The notes: generated from the letters alone by a model not told the origin. Positions 1 to 5,853 are shown, numbered from the stretch's first letter. The stretch is DNA of 12,843 nucleotides from Candidatus Nomurabacteria bacterium (GCA_943359705.1 CALRIB010000018.1:1-12843); one strand, 5' to 3'. Made by a program: numbers and translations.

Positions 1-255
1 TCTTCGGGTGCGCTCGGATTTTCAGGCGCGAAGAAAGGTACGCCCTTTGCCGCAGCCAAAGTGGGCGAGCTCGTGGGTGACAAAGCTGCCATCATCGGTG
101 TGAAGGAAGTCGATGTGACTATCCGCGGCGTGGGCGCCGGTCGCGAATCCGCACTCCGCGGTTTTGCCTCCAAGGGTATCGACATCGCACGCATCTCCGA
201 CGACACACCGATTCCGCACAATGGCCCGCGCCCTCCGAAGCCTCGTCGCGTCTAA
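1..255 (+). CDS. rpsK: 30S ribosomal protein uS11, C-terminal part (5' end outside window)
   Basis: The frame is open from the first base to the TAA at 253-255, giving 84 residues with no start in view. uS11 sits on the platform of the small subunit and contacts 16S rRNA near the mRNA exit. The residues match the conserved C-terminal half of the family: the SSGALGF...TPFAA segment, the GVGAGRESALRGF segment (usually G-x-G-x-GRE-A-IR) and the closing DDTPIPHNG block. The tail reads HNGPRPPKPRRV where most bacteria have HNGCRPPKRRRV, so the usual Cys is Pro and one Arg is Pro. It lies 10 nt upstream of rpsD in the standard alpha-operon order. Identity is secure. Roughly the N-terminal third is missing because of the window edge. 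Confidence 0.95.
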   Translation, partial: SSGALGFSGAKKGTPFAAAKVGELVGDKAAIIGVKEVDVTIRGVGAGRESALRGFASKGIDIARISDDTPIPHNGPRPPKPRRV

Positions 256-265
256 TCATTTTCTT

Positions 266-874
266 ATGCTACGCATCAAATCAAAATTCAAAATAGCAAA
301 GCGCCTCGGCGCAGCGGTGTTCGAACAAACGCAGTCACAGAAATTCGCGCTTTCGGAAGCTCGCTCGCAAAAAAAGGTAAAGCGCGGCGGTCGCGGCGGC
401 TCCGACTACGGTCGACAGCTGCTCGAAAAGCAGCGCGTACGTTTTACCTACGGCCTCTCCGAACGCCAGCTCTCCAATTACGCGAAAGACGCGTACACTT
501 CCGCCGACCCATCCATGACGCTGCACCGCTCGCTCGAAATGCGCCTCGACTCAACGCTCTATCGCGCCGGAATCGCCTCCACCCGCCGTGCCGCCCGCCA
601 GGCAGTGAGCCACGGGCACGTCACCGTCAACGGCGACCGCACTACATCTCCGTCGTATCGCCTCAAAAAGGGTGACCTCATCGCAGTTCGTGAGGGCAGC
701 AAACGCAGTCCGCTCTATGCTGGCATCGCAGAGGCCGAGAACTCCCGCGTAACCCCGGCATGGCTCGAGTTCGACAAAGGCGCTCTGGAGGTCAAGATCA
801 CCGGAGAGCCTATCTATACGCCCACTGAAACCGCGCTCGACTACCCGACGGTATTTGAGTTTTACAGCAGGTAG
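266..874 (+). CDS. rpsD: 30S ribosomal protein uS4
   Basis: This 202-residue protein is a primary 16S rRNA binder that nucleates assembly of the 30S body. In several bacteria uS4 is also the translational repressor of the alpha operon. An S4 RNA-binding domain is visible at about residues 92-155, with MRLDSTLYRAG, the STRRAARQAVSHGHVTVNG core and the YRLKKGDLI strand. The N-terminal region carries no cysteine, so the zinc-binding type is excluded. The ATG at 266 lies 10 nt after the rpsK stop. A longer in-frame start at 164 would overlap rpsK by about 90 nt and add non-family sequence, so it was rejected. No SD is visible: the bases before the ATG are T-rich (TTTTCTT). The 3' end contains a promoter candidate for rpoA. 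Confidence 0.95.
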   Translation: MLRIKSKFKIAKRLGAAVFEQTQSQKFALSEARSQKKVKRGGRGGSDYGRQLLEKQRVRFTYGLSERQLSNYAKDAYTSADPSMTLHRSLEMRLDSTLYRAGIASTRRAARQAVSHGHVTVNGDRTTSPSYRLKKGDLIAVREGSKRSPLYAGIAEAENSRVTPAWLEFDKGALEVKITGEPIYTPTETALDYPTVFEFYSR

Positions 875-883
875 TGGTATAGT
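855..883 (+). promoter_or_regulatory. Candidate sigma70-type promoter for rpoA-rplQ-rplM-rpsI
   Basis: The sequence shows TTGAGT (855-860), a 17-nt spacer and TATAGT (878-883), with TGG directly before the -10 (extended -10). The -35 lies inside the last codons of rpsD. The start of transcription would be near 890, leaving a leader of about 60 nt before the rpoA ATG at 951. A second, weaker candidate lies in that leader: TTTACA (893-898), an 18-nt spacer and TATTAA (917-922). If either is used, rpoA and the downstream ribosomal genes can be transcribed independently of the upstream ribosomal operon. Confidence 0.5.
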
Positions 884-950
884 GGCGGGCGTTTTACACC
901 TTCGGTACTTTTTATTTATTAATAGGATTTCCTAACAGGTCCATTATCCT

Positions 951-1922
951 ATGTCTGATTATCACATTGCACTTCCGTCCAAGCCGCGAGTCGTGACTGA
1001 AAGCGAGCGCAGCGGCACGTACGAAATCGACGGTCTGTACCCGGGCTACGGCTACACGCTCGGCAACAGTCTTCGTCGTATCATTCTCTCCTCGCTTCCC
1101 GGCGCGGCCGTGACTCATATCAAAATCCCCGGCGTGGCGCACGAATTTTCGACCATCGAAGGCGTCAAGGAAGACGTCGTCACTATCCTTTTGAACATCC
1201 GCAAAATCCGCTTGAAAATCCTCACCGACGAGCCGCAGACCATTACGCTCTCGGCAAAAGGCCCGAAGGCAGTGACCGCCGGCGACCTCAAACTTCCCGG
1301 CCAGGTGGAAGTCTTGAACCCCGAGCAGCACATCGCCGACATCACCGGCAAAGCATCACTCGAACTCGAACTCCGCGCCGAGAAGGGTCTCGGCTATATC
1401 CCGAAAGAAGCGCACCAGAAGGAGCGCGTCGACATCGGCACCATCGCGCTCGACGCAATCTTTTCCCCGATTCGTCGCGTTAACTACGAAGTAGAGAACA
1501 TGCGTGTCGGCGACCGCACGGATTTCAATCGTCTCCGAATTCTCATTGAGACCGACGGTACGCTCGCACCGCGCGAGGCGCTCGAAAGTTCGATTTCCAC
1601 GATGATCCACCAGCTGAAGGCGGTGGTCGGCTTTAAAGAGGAGGAGGCGGCAGAGACGGGGATGACCGAATCTGACACTCGCATGGGCCGCGACGACAAA
1701 GCACCCGCGCTCGACGCCGAGATTCTTAAGACACGCATCACCGAGCTCGCTCTTCCGCAGCGTGTAGAAGACGCCCTCGATAATGCTTCCATCCGCACCG
1801 TCGGCGGCCTCGTGCGCAAGCGCGAAGACGACCTCCTCGGCATTGAGGGTCTCGGCCAGAAAGGTCTGCAGGACATCAAGCGCGCGCTTTCCAACCTCGG
1901 CCTCACTCTGCGAACCCAGTAA
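951..1922 (+). CDS. rpoA: RNA polymerase alpha subunit
   Basis: This 323-residue protein is the normal full length for bacterial alpha. It dimerises to scaffold core polymerase assembly, and its C-terminal domain contacts UP-element DNA and activators. The N-terminal domain shows the signature at about residues 26-50 (PGYGYTLGNSLRRIILSSLP, followed by GAAVT) and then HEFSTIEGVKEDV. A charged linker rich in Glu and Asp covers about residues 225-252. The alpha-CTD (about 255-320) has the helix-hairpin-helix portion VGGLVRKREDDLLGIEGLGQ followed by LQDIKRALSNLGL. The ATG at 951 is 76 nt after the rpsD stop. No convincing SD is present; AACAGG at 934-939 is 11 nt away. A small palindrome (TAGGATTTCCTA, 923-934) sits in the leader. 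Confidence 0.97.
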   Translation: MSDYHIALPSKPRVVTESERSGTYEIDGLYPGYGYTLGNSLRRIILSSLPGAAVTHIKIPGVAHEFSTIEGVKEDVVTILLNIRKIRLKILTDEPQTITLSAKGPKAVTAGDLKLPGQVEVLNPEQHIADITGKASLELELRAEKGLGYIPKEAHQKERVDIGTIALDAIFSPIRRVNYEVENMRVGDRTDFNRLRILIETDGTLAPREALESSISTMIHQLKAVVGFKEEEAAETGMTESDTRMGRDDKAPALDAEILKTRITELALPQRVEDALDNASIRTVGGLVRKREDDLLGIEGLGQKGLQDIKRALSNLGLTLRTQ

Positions 1923-1933
1923 TTTTGCTTTCC

Positions 1934-1967
1934 TACGCGCTACGCACTAACAACTACGGACTGATGT
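1934..1967 (+). repeat. CTAC-type intergenic repeat directly upstream of rplQ
   Basis: This 34-nt stretch runs up to the base before the rplQ ATG. It is rich in CTAC/ACTA words and matches 7033-7066 at 27 of 34 ungapped positions by hand alignment. The second copy likewise lies immediately before a start codon. Only one arm is present here, with no complementary GTAGT arm upstream. Function is unknown. It fills most of the 45-nt gap between rpoA and rplQ. Confidence 0.55.
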
Positions 1968-2324
1968 ATGAGACACGGCGACAAAAAAACGAAGTTCAAC
2001 CGCGAAACCGGTCAGCGCACCGCACTGATGCGCTCTCTGGCGCGCTCGCTCGTGCTCGAAGAGGCGATAACAACGACCACGGCAAAGGCAAAGGCGCTTC
2101 GTCCGTTCGTCGAACGCCTCATCACCGCAAGCAAGGGAAACACGCTTGCGAGTCGCCGCATCGTGTCTATGCGTCTTGGTACTGCCGCTGACGCCGTCAA
2201 AAAACTGCACGACACGATTGCACCGCGCTACGCAGATCGTCAGGGCGGATACACTCGTATCACTCGCCTCGGCAAAATCGGCAAACGTGCGGCGGATTCA
2301 TCCCGCATCGAACTCCTCAAATAG
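1968..2324 (+). CDS. rplQ: 50S ribosomal protein bL17
   Basis: This 118-residue protein lines the peptide exit region of the large subunit. The N-terminus MRHGDKKTKFNRETGQRTAL is the characteristic bL17 start (MRHR...KLNR...HR.AL). It is followed by RSLARSLVLEEAITTTTAKAKA, the RPFVERLIT segment, and near the C-terminus IAPRYADRQGGYTRITRLG and the closing IELLK. The length is normal for the family. The ATG at 1968 fixes the conserved N-terminus; an out-of-frame ATG four bases earlier does not encode it. No SD is visible, and the preceding bases belong to the CTAC-type repeat. The stop is separated from rplM by one base, which suggests translational coupling. Confidence 0.96.
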   Translation: MRHGDKKTKFNRETGQRTALMRSLARSLVLEEAITTTTAKAKALRPFVERLITASKGNTLASRRIVSMRLGTAADAVKKLHDTIAPRYADRQGGYTRITRLGKIGKRAADSSRIELLK

Positions 2325-2325
2325 T

Positions 2326-2676
2326 ATGGCCAACGAATACTCAATCGACGCGACAGGAAAATCACTCGGACGTATCGCATCCGAAGCCGCAAAAGCACTT
2401 ATGGGTAAAATGAGCGCCGACTACACGCCCAACAAGCGCTCCGACGTCAAAGTCTCTATCACCAACGCCTCCAAGCTCACCATGCGCGACAAGAAGCGCG
2501 TACAAAAGACGTACGTGACCTACACGCAATATCCGGGCGGTCTCAAAAAAGAATCTTTTGCCAACCTCTCTGCACGCCGCGGTTACTCCGAACCCATCCG
2601 CCGTGCCGTTCAGCGCATGCTTCCGCGCAACACTTTCCGCACTGCTCGTATGAAAAATCTCATCATTTCTAATTAA
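2326..2676 (+). CDS. rplM: 50S ribosomal protein uL13, short form
   Basis: At 116 residues this is shorter than the usual bacterial uL13 of about 140. uL13 is an early-assembling large-subunit protein that binds 23S rRNA. Visible signatures are the N-terminal YSIDATGKSLGRIASEAAKAL (about residues 5-25), YTPNKRSDVKVSITNASKL, the YTQYPGGLKKESF segment and RAVQRMLPRNTFRTARMKNL near the C-terminus. What is missing is the leading KTW-type strand and the extended tail after the MLP.N segment. The ATG at 2326 lies one base after the rplQ stop. A much longer in-frame start at 2146 would run inside rplQ and was rejected. Truncation relative to E. coli appears natural, since both ends of the fold core are intact. 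Confidence 0.93.
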   Translation: MANEYSIDATGKSLGRIASEAAKALMGKMSADYTPNKRSDVKVSITNASKLTMRDKKRVQKTYVTYTQYPGGLKKESFANLSARRGYSEPIRRAVQRMLPRNTFRTARMKNLIISN

Positions 2677-2681
2677 TTTCT

Positions 2682-3077
2682 ATGTCTAAAGACTCAATGT
2701 ACACAGAGGCAGTCGGTCGCCGAAAGACAGCCACGGCTCGGGTGCGTATCACTGCCGCCAAGAGCGCCTCAATGCTCGTCAACGGTAAAACAGCGCAGGA
2801 ATATTTCCCGCTTGAAGGCATGGTAAAAACCGCATTCGCCCCGATACAGCTGCTCGGTGCTACGTACGCGGTATCCGCTCACGTGCGCGGTGGGGGACAC
2901 AAGGCGCAGGCAGAAGCGATTCGTCACGGCCTTTCTCGCGCAATGACCGAGCTCGTGCCGGAACAGCGCAAAGATCTTAAAGTCAAAGGTTTCCTCAAGC
3001 GCGACCCTCGCGCCAAGGAGCGCAAAAAGTTCGGCCTCGTGGCTGCCCGCCGCGCTCCCCAATGGAGTAAGCGCTAA
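2682..3077 (+). CDS. rpsI: 30S ribosomal protein uS9
   Basis: This 131-residue protein has a long C-terminal tail that reaches the P-site tRNA in the 30S head. The family signature is clear: YTEAVGRRKTATARVRI near the N-terminus, VNGKTAQEYFP, VRGGGHKAQAEAIRHGLSRA in the middle, and FLKRDPRAKERKKFGLVAAR before the basic tail ending WSKR. The last two residues, KR, are the conserved terminus that contacts tRNA. The ATG at 2682 follows the rplM stop by 5 nt, in the usual rplM-rpsI pairing. No SD is visible (TTTCT precedes the ATG). The palindrome at 3100-3123 marks the likely end of this ribosomal operon. Confidence 0.97.
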   Translation: MSKDSMYTEAVGRRKTATARVRITAAKSASMLVNGKTAQEYFPLEGMVKTAFAPIQLLGATYAVSAHVRGGGHKAQAEAIRHGLSRAMTELVPEQRKDLKVKGFLKRDPRAKERKKFGLVAARRAPQWSKR

Positions 3078-3099
3078 TGCTCAATATCTTAGCCATCTT

Positions 3100-3123
3100 A
3101 TCGCCCCTTGACCAAGGGGCGAT
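3100..3123. terminator. GC-rich palindrome after rpsI: terminator and/or operator
   Basis: An 11-nt arm ATCGCCCCTTG (3100-3110) is followed by AC and the perfect complement CAAGGGGCGAT (3113-3123). In RNA this gives a 9-11 bp stem. Only a short T-run follows (TTT within 3123-3125), so it is a weak intrinsic terminator by itself. The -35 box TTGACC (3108-3113) of the next promoter lies exactly at the centre of the palindrome. That geometry would also suit a protein-binding operator. It can plausibly end the ribosomal transcript; the operator role is inference. Confidence 0.5.
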
Positions 3124-3136
3124 TTAGTGCTATGAT
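3108..3136 (+). promoter_or_regulatory. Strong sigma70-type promoter for the 49-codon gene
   Basis: TTGACC (3108-3113), a 17-nt spacer and TATGAT (3131-3136) form a near-consensus promoter with the extended -10 element TGC at 3128-3130. Transcription would start near 3143, giving a leader of about 45 nt before the ATG at 3188. The leader begins purine-rich (GAGGAGACAGGGAGGGG, 3141-3157). This is the best-formed promoter in the window. Confidence 0.65.
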
Positions 3137-3173
3137 TAGAGAGGAGACAGGGAGGGGTCAAAGTGCAACCTTG

Positions 3174-3180
3174 TAAGGAG
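3174..3180 (+). promoter_or_regulatory. Shine-Dalgarno sequence TAAGGAG
   Basis: TAAGGAG ends 7 nt before the ATG at 3188, which is ideal placement. It decides the start of the microprotein. It is notable because nearly every other gene in the window lacks an SD. A short CCTT-GT-AAGG inverted repeat (3169-3178) overlaps it and could weakly mask it. Confidence 0.75.
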
Positions 3181-3187
3181 TAGGCAC

Positions 3188-3337
3188 ATGACACCTCACA
3201 AAATACCTCAAGAACTATATATCCCCAGACCGGAAGAAGACCGTCATGATTGGCGTGTCGCGTTCGCGGTCTTGGCGCTGATCGCGTTCTGCACGATCGG
3301 TCCGGAACTTTTAGCCAACTGGCTATTCCCGGGATAA
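3188..3337 (+). CDS. 49-residue single-pass membrane microprotein, function unknown
   Basis: The open frame ATG 3188 to TAA 3337 encodes 49 residues. The first 22 are polar and charged (MTPHKIPQELYIPRPEEDRH, then DW). They are followed by one hydrophobic stretch, RVAFAVLALIAFCTIGPELL, at about residues 23-42, ending ANWLFPG. A single transmembrane helix with a cytoplasmic N-terminus is the simplest reading. No family was recognised. Support for it being real is unusually good for so short a gene: a near-consensus promoter with extended -10, a canonical SD at 7 nt, and a hairpin with T-run just after the stop. It is therefore a monocistronic unit between the ribosomal operon and the grpE-dnaK-dnaJ cluster. 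A role linked to either neighbour would be speculation. It could alternatively be a short structured RNA that happens to carry an ORF. Confidence 0.75.
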   Translation: MTPHKIPQELYIPRPEEDRHDWRVAFAVLALIAFCTIGPELLANWLFPG

Positions 3338-3349
3338 TTTCTCGAGGCG

Positions 3350-3392
3350 GCGGCTGTGTCTGGATTCGTTCCGGCAGCCGCTAACCTTTTTT
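3350..3392 (+). terminator. Intrinsic terminator after the microprotein gene
   Basis: The left arm GCGGCTG (3350-3356) plus CTGGA (3360-3364), with a 3-nt bulge between, pairs with the continuous right arm TCCGG CAGCCGC (3370-3381). This gives about 12 bp including one G-U, closed by the loop TTCGT. TAACC and then six Ts (3387-3392) follow. The T-run starts 5 nt after the stem, slightly further than ideal. It lies just upstream of the grpE -10 box, insulating the two units. Confidence 0.65.
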
Positions 3393-3406
3393 ATGAACGT
3401 ATATTT

Positions 3407-3415
3407 TGCTATAAT
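3407..3415 (+). promoter_or_regulatory. Extended -10 promoter of grpE (TGCTATAAT)
   Basis: TGC at 3407-3409 directly precedes the perfect -10 TATAAT at 3410-3415. The -35 position (around 3387-3392) is only a T-run, as expected when an extended -10 suffices. The predicted transcription start, about 7 nt downstream, is near 3422, so the ATG at 3425 would be within about 3 nt of the 5' end. The same T-run doubles as the upstream terminator's U-tract. Confidence 0.65.
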
Positions 3416-3424
3416 CGCTGCGCC

Positions 3425-3949
3425 ATGAACGATGACCTCCAGTTTGATACAGACGAAGAACTCGGCGACATCGGCGCCGCAAAAGCGAAGTTGAAGAAAC
3501 TTAAAGATGAGCTCGAGAAGGTGAAAAAAGAACGTCAGGAATATCTCGACGGCTGGCAACGATGCAAAGCCGACGGCATTAATGCACGCAAAGACATTGA
3601 GGCACGTGCGGCTCGAAGCGCTGAAATGCTTCGCGAAGCCTTGGTGCATGACATTATTCCCGCGCTTGATGGCTTTGATTTGGCTGCCGGGAGTGAGTCA
3701 TGGGCAGAAGTCTCGGACGGTTGGAAAAGCGGTATGGAGCGTGTCCGCGACCAGCTCGTCGATGCGCTGAAACGCCACGGGATAGAGCGCTTCGGTAACA
3801 TCGGTGAGCAGTTCGACCCGCGGCTCCACGAAATCGTGCAAGAAGCAGACGGCGCGGGCGAGGCCAATTCGATACTAAAGATACTCCGATACGGATATCG
3901 GGCTGGCGAACGAGTGCTTCGACCGGCGCAGGTGATTACCAAATCTTGA
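3425..3949 (+). CDS. grpE: Nucleotide exchange factor GrpE
   Basis: This 174-residue protein is the homodimeric cochaperone that releases ADP from DnaK and resets the Hsp70 cycle. The acidic N-terminus (residues 1-17) is followed by a Lys/Glu heptad-rich coiled coil at about 18-65 (KAKLKKLKDELEKVKKER, then YLDGWQRCKADGINARKDIE). Next come the four-helix part and the C-terminal beta domain carrying the signature FGNIGEQFDPRLHEIVQEA, with YGYRAGERVLRPAQVI near the end. Upstream in-frame ATGs (3356 region) lie within the preceding hairpin and -10 box and add no GrpE-like sequence, so 3425 is chosen. There is no SD; the gene is probably near-leaderless. It ends in TGA at 3947-3949, inside the putative dnaK -35. 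No CIRCE repeat was seen upstream, and hrcA is not adjacent. Confidence 0.95.
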   Translation: MNDDLQFDTDEELGDIGAAKAKLKKLKDELEKVKKERQEYLDGWQRCKADGINARKDIEARAARSAEMLREALVHDIIPALDGFDLAAGSESWAEVSDGWKSGMERVRDQLVDALKRHGIERFGNIGEQFDPRLHEIVQEADGAGEANSILKILRYGYRAGERVLRPAQVITKS

Positions 3950-3975
3950 CGTCCCTCATTCGGAGGGTGTACAAC
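3946..3975 (+). promoter_or_regulatory. Candidate dnaK promoter with inverted repeat in the spacer
   Basis: TTGACG (3946-3951) overlaps the grpE stop codon. After 18 nt comes TACAAC (3970-3975), preceded by TG. Transcription would start near 3982, two bases before the dnaK ATG. The spacer contains CCCTC-ATTCG-GAGGG (3953-3967), a 5-bp inverted repeat that could be an operator or a small hairpin. The GGAGGG there is 16 nt from the ATG, too far for a normal SD. Confidence 0.4.
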
Positions 3976-3983
3976 ATATCTCT

Positions 3984-5834
3984 ATGGCAAAAATTCTTGG
4001 CATTGACTTGGGCACAACGAACTCCGCGATTGCCGTCGTAAAAGGCGGCGAGCCGGAAATCATTGAGAATGCGGAAGGTGCACGTACCACGCCCTCGGTG
4101 GTCGCGACATCCAAAACAGGCGAACGGCTCGTCGGTCTTTTGGCACGCCGACAGGGGGTGACCAACCCGAAGAACACGGTCTACCAGATAAAACGCTTCA
4201 TCGGGCACAATTTTGACGAGCCGGCCGTCGCCAAAGACCGCGCATCCGTGCCATTCGAGACACAAAAAGGAGCGACCGGCGGCATAGAGATCAAAATGGG
4301 CGAAAAAGTGTACCGCCCCGAGGAGATATCGGCGATGATATTGCAGAAACTGAAGCAAGATGCCGAGGCACGCCTCGGAGAGACCATCACTGAAGCCGTG
4401 ATTACCGTTCCGGCATACTTCAACGACTCGCAGCGCCAGGCCACGAAAGATGCGGGAAAAATTGCCGGGCTCGACGTGAAGCGCATCATCAACGAGCCGA
4501 CTGCAGCTGCTCTCGCGTACGGCTTCAACAAAAAAAAGAACGAGAAAATTGTCGTCTTCGACTTCGGCGGCGGTACGTTCGATATTTCCGTACTTGAAGT
4601 GGGCGACGATGTGATTGAAGTGCGTTCGACCGACGGCGACGCGCACTTGGGCGGCAAAGATATCGACCAAAAAATAATGGACTGGATAGCAGACGAATTC
4701 AAAAAGGAGTCGGGTATTGATGTGCGCAACGACCCTCTGGCTCGCCAGCGCCTCGATGAGGCGGCAGAGAAGGCCAAGATAGAACTCTCCACAGCACTCG
4801 AAAGCGAGGTAAACATCCCGTTCATCACCTCCGACGCATCCGGCCCGCGTCACCTGCTTATCAAAATGACACGCGCGAAGCTCGAGGAACTTTCCCGTGA
4901 ATTCCTCGACCGTGCTATGGCCATCACTAAGCGCGCGATGGAAGCCTCGCCGTTCAAAAATCCCGACATCAACGAAATCATTCTTGTCGGGGGTCAGACG
5001 CGTATGCCTGCAATGCAGAAAGCGGTAGAGACCTACTTCGGTAAGAAGCCCAACATGAGCGTGAACCCGGACGAGGTGGTGGCCATCGGAGCGGCTATCC
5101 AAGGAGGCATTTTGCAGGGAGATGTGAAGGACATTCTTCTCCTCGACGTTATTCCGCTCTCACTCGGCATTGAAACTCTCGGAGGAGTAGCCACCATGCT
5201 CATAGACCGCAACACAACCATCCCTACATCTAAATCACAGACTTTCTCGACAGCTTCCGATAATCAGCCCTCGGTGGAGATACACGTCGTGCAAGGAGAG
5301 CGACCGATGGCAAGTGACAACAAGTCGCTCGGTCGCTTCAATCTCGACGGTATTCCGCCGGCTCCGCGCGGTATGCCGCAAGTGGAGGTCTCTTTCGACA
5401 TCGACGCCAACGGTATTTTGACCGTGAAAGCTAAGGACAAGACATCGAGCAAAGAGCAGTCCATTCGCATCGAAGGCTCGTCTGGCCTTTCGGACGCTGA
5501 CATCGAGAAGATGCGCAAGGATGCCGAGGTCAACGCAGAAAGCGACAAGCAGAAGAAAGACCTCATCGAAGCGCAGAACGGTGCCGACCAAACAATCTAC
5601 GCTGCTGAGAAAGCGCTCAAAGAGCACGGCGAGAAAGTAAGTGAGGACATTCGTAAAAATGTCCAGGAAAAAATTGACGCCCTCAAAACCGCGCGCGTGG
5701 GCTCGGACGCAGCAGCCATCAAATCCGCATCCGAAGCTTTGTCCGGTGCCATGAGCGCGATAGGTCAGGCGATGAACGAACAGCAAGCTCCTCCTCCGAC
5801 CGACCAAAAGCCGCCCGAAGAACCGAAAGCATAA
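3984..5834 (+). CDS. dnaK: Hsp70 chaperone DnaK
   Basis: This 616-residue protein is an ATP-driven chaperone that binds exposed hydrophobic segments with DnaJ and GrpE as cochaperones. The nucleotide-binding domain covers about residues 1-379, with phosphate-1 loop GIDLGTTNS (6-14), the AVITVPAYFNDSQRQATKDA segment, phosphate-2 FDFGGGTFDISVLEV and the adenosine motif ILVGGQTRMP. The interdomain linker DVKDILLLDVIPLSLG starts at about 380. The beta substrate-binding domain follows (about 390-495, with ERPMASDNKSLGRFNLDGIP and FDIDANGILTVKAKDK), then the helical lid (about 496-590). The tail is Pro/Gln-rich (QQAPPPTDQKPPEEPKA) and lacks the EEVD of eukaryotic forms, as expected. Start at ATG 3984, 34 nt after grpE. 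Identity and completeness are clear. Confidence 0.98.
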   Translation: MAKILGIDLGTTNSAIAVVKGGEPEIIENAEGARTTPSVVATSKTGERLVGLLARRQGVTNPKNTVYQIKRFIGHNFDEPAVAKDRASVPFETQKGATGGIEIKMGEKVYRPEEISAMILQKLKQDAEARLGETITEAVITVPAYFNDSQRQATKDAGKIAGLDVKRIINEPTAAALAYGFNKKKNEKIVVFDFGGGTFDISVLEVGDDVIEVRSTDGDAHLGGKDIDQKIMDWIADEFKKESGIDVRNDPLARQRLDEAAEKAKIELSTALESEVNIPFITSDASGPRHLLIKMTRAKLEELSREFLDRAMAITKRAMEASPFKNPDINEIILVGGQTRMPAMQKAVETYFGKKPNMSVNPDEVVAIGAAIQGGILQGDVKDILLLDVIPLSLGIETLGGVATMLIDRNTTIPTSKSQTFSTASDNQPSVEIHVVQGERPMASDNKSLGRFNLDGIPPAPRGMPQVEVSFDIDANGILTVKAKDKTSSKEQSIRIEGSSGLSDADIEKMRKDAEVNAESDKQKKDLIEAQNGADQTIYAAEKALKEHGEKVSEDIRKNVQEKIDALKTARVGSDAAAIKSASEALSGAMSAIGQAMNEQQAPPPTDQKPPEEPKA

Positions 5835-5853
5835 TTCCTGAAAACGTCCCGTG

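Noticed and set aside
164..265. Upstream in-frame start for rpsD at 164.
   Set aside because: It overlaps rpsK in another frame and adds no uS4-like residues; the ATG at 266 gives the family N-terminus.
891..920. Small ACC-TTC-GGT hairpin followed by T-rich DNA as a terminator between rpsD and rpoA.
   Set aside because: The stem is only three base pairs. Termination there is not supported.
912..1351. Minus-strand open frames antisense to rpoA.
   Set aside because: They mirror the GC-rich codon bias of rpoA and have no start signals or recognisable products.
2146..2325. Upstream in-frame start for rplM at 2146.
   Set aside because: It lies inside rplQ in a different frame. The uL13 sequence begins at 2326.
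3356..3424. Upstream in-frame start for grpE at 3356.
   Set aside because: That stretch is the right part of a terminator hairpin, its T-run and the -10 box; the encoded residues are not GrpE-like.
3936..5102. A 388-codon minus-strand open frame antisense to dnaK.
   Set aside because: Long antisense frames opposite dnaK are a well-known result of codon bias. The translation is Cys/His/Phe-rich with no recognisable domain, and dnaK is unambiguous.
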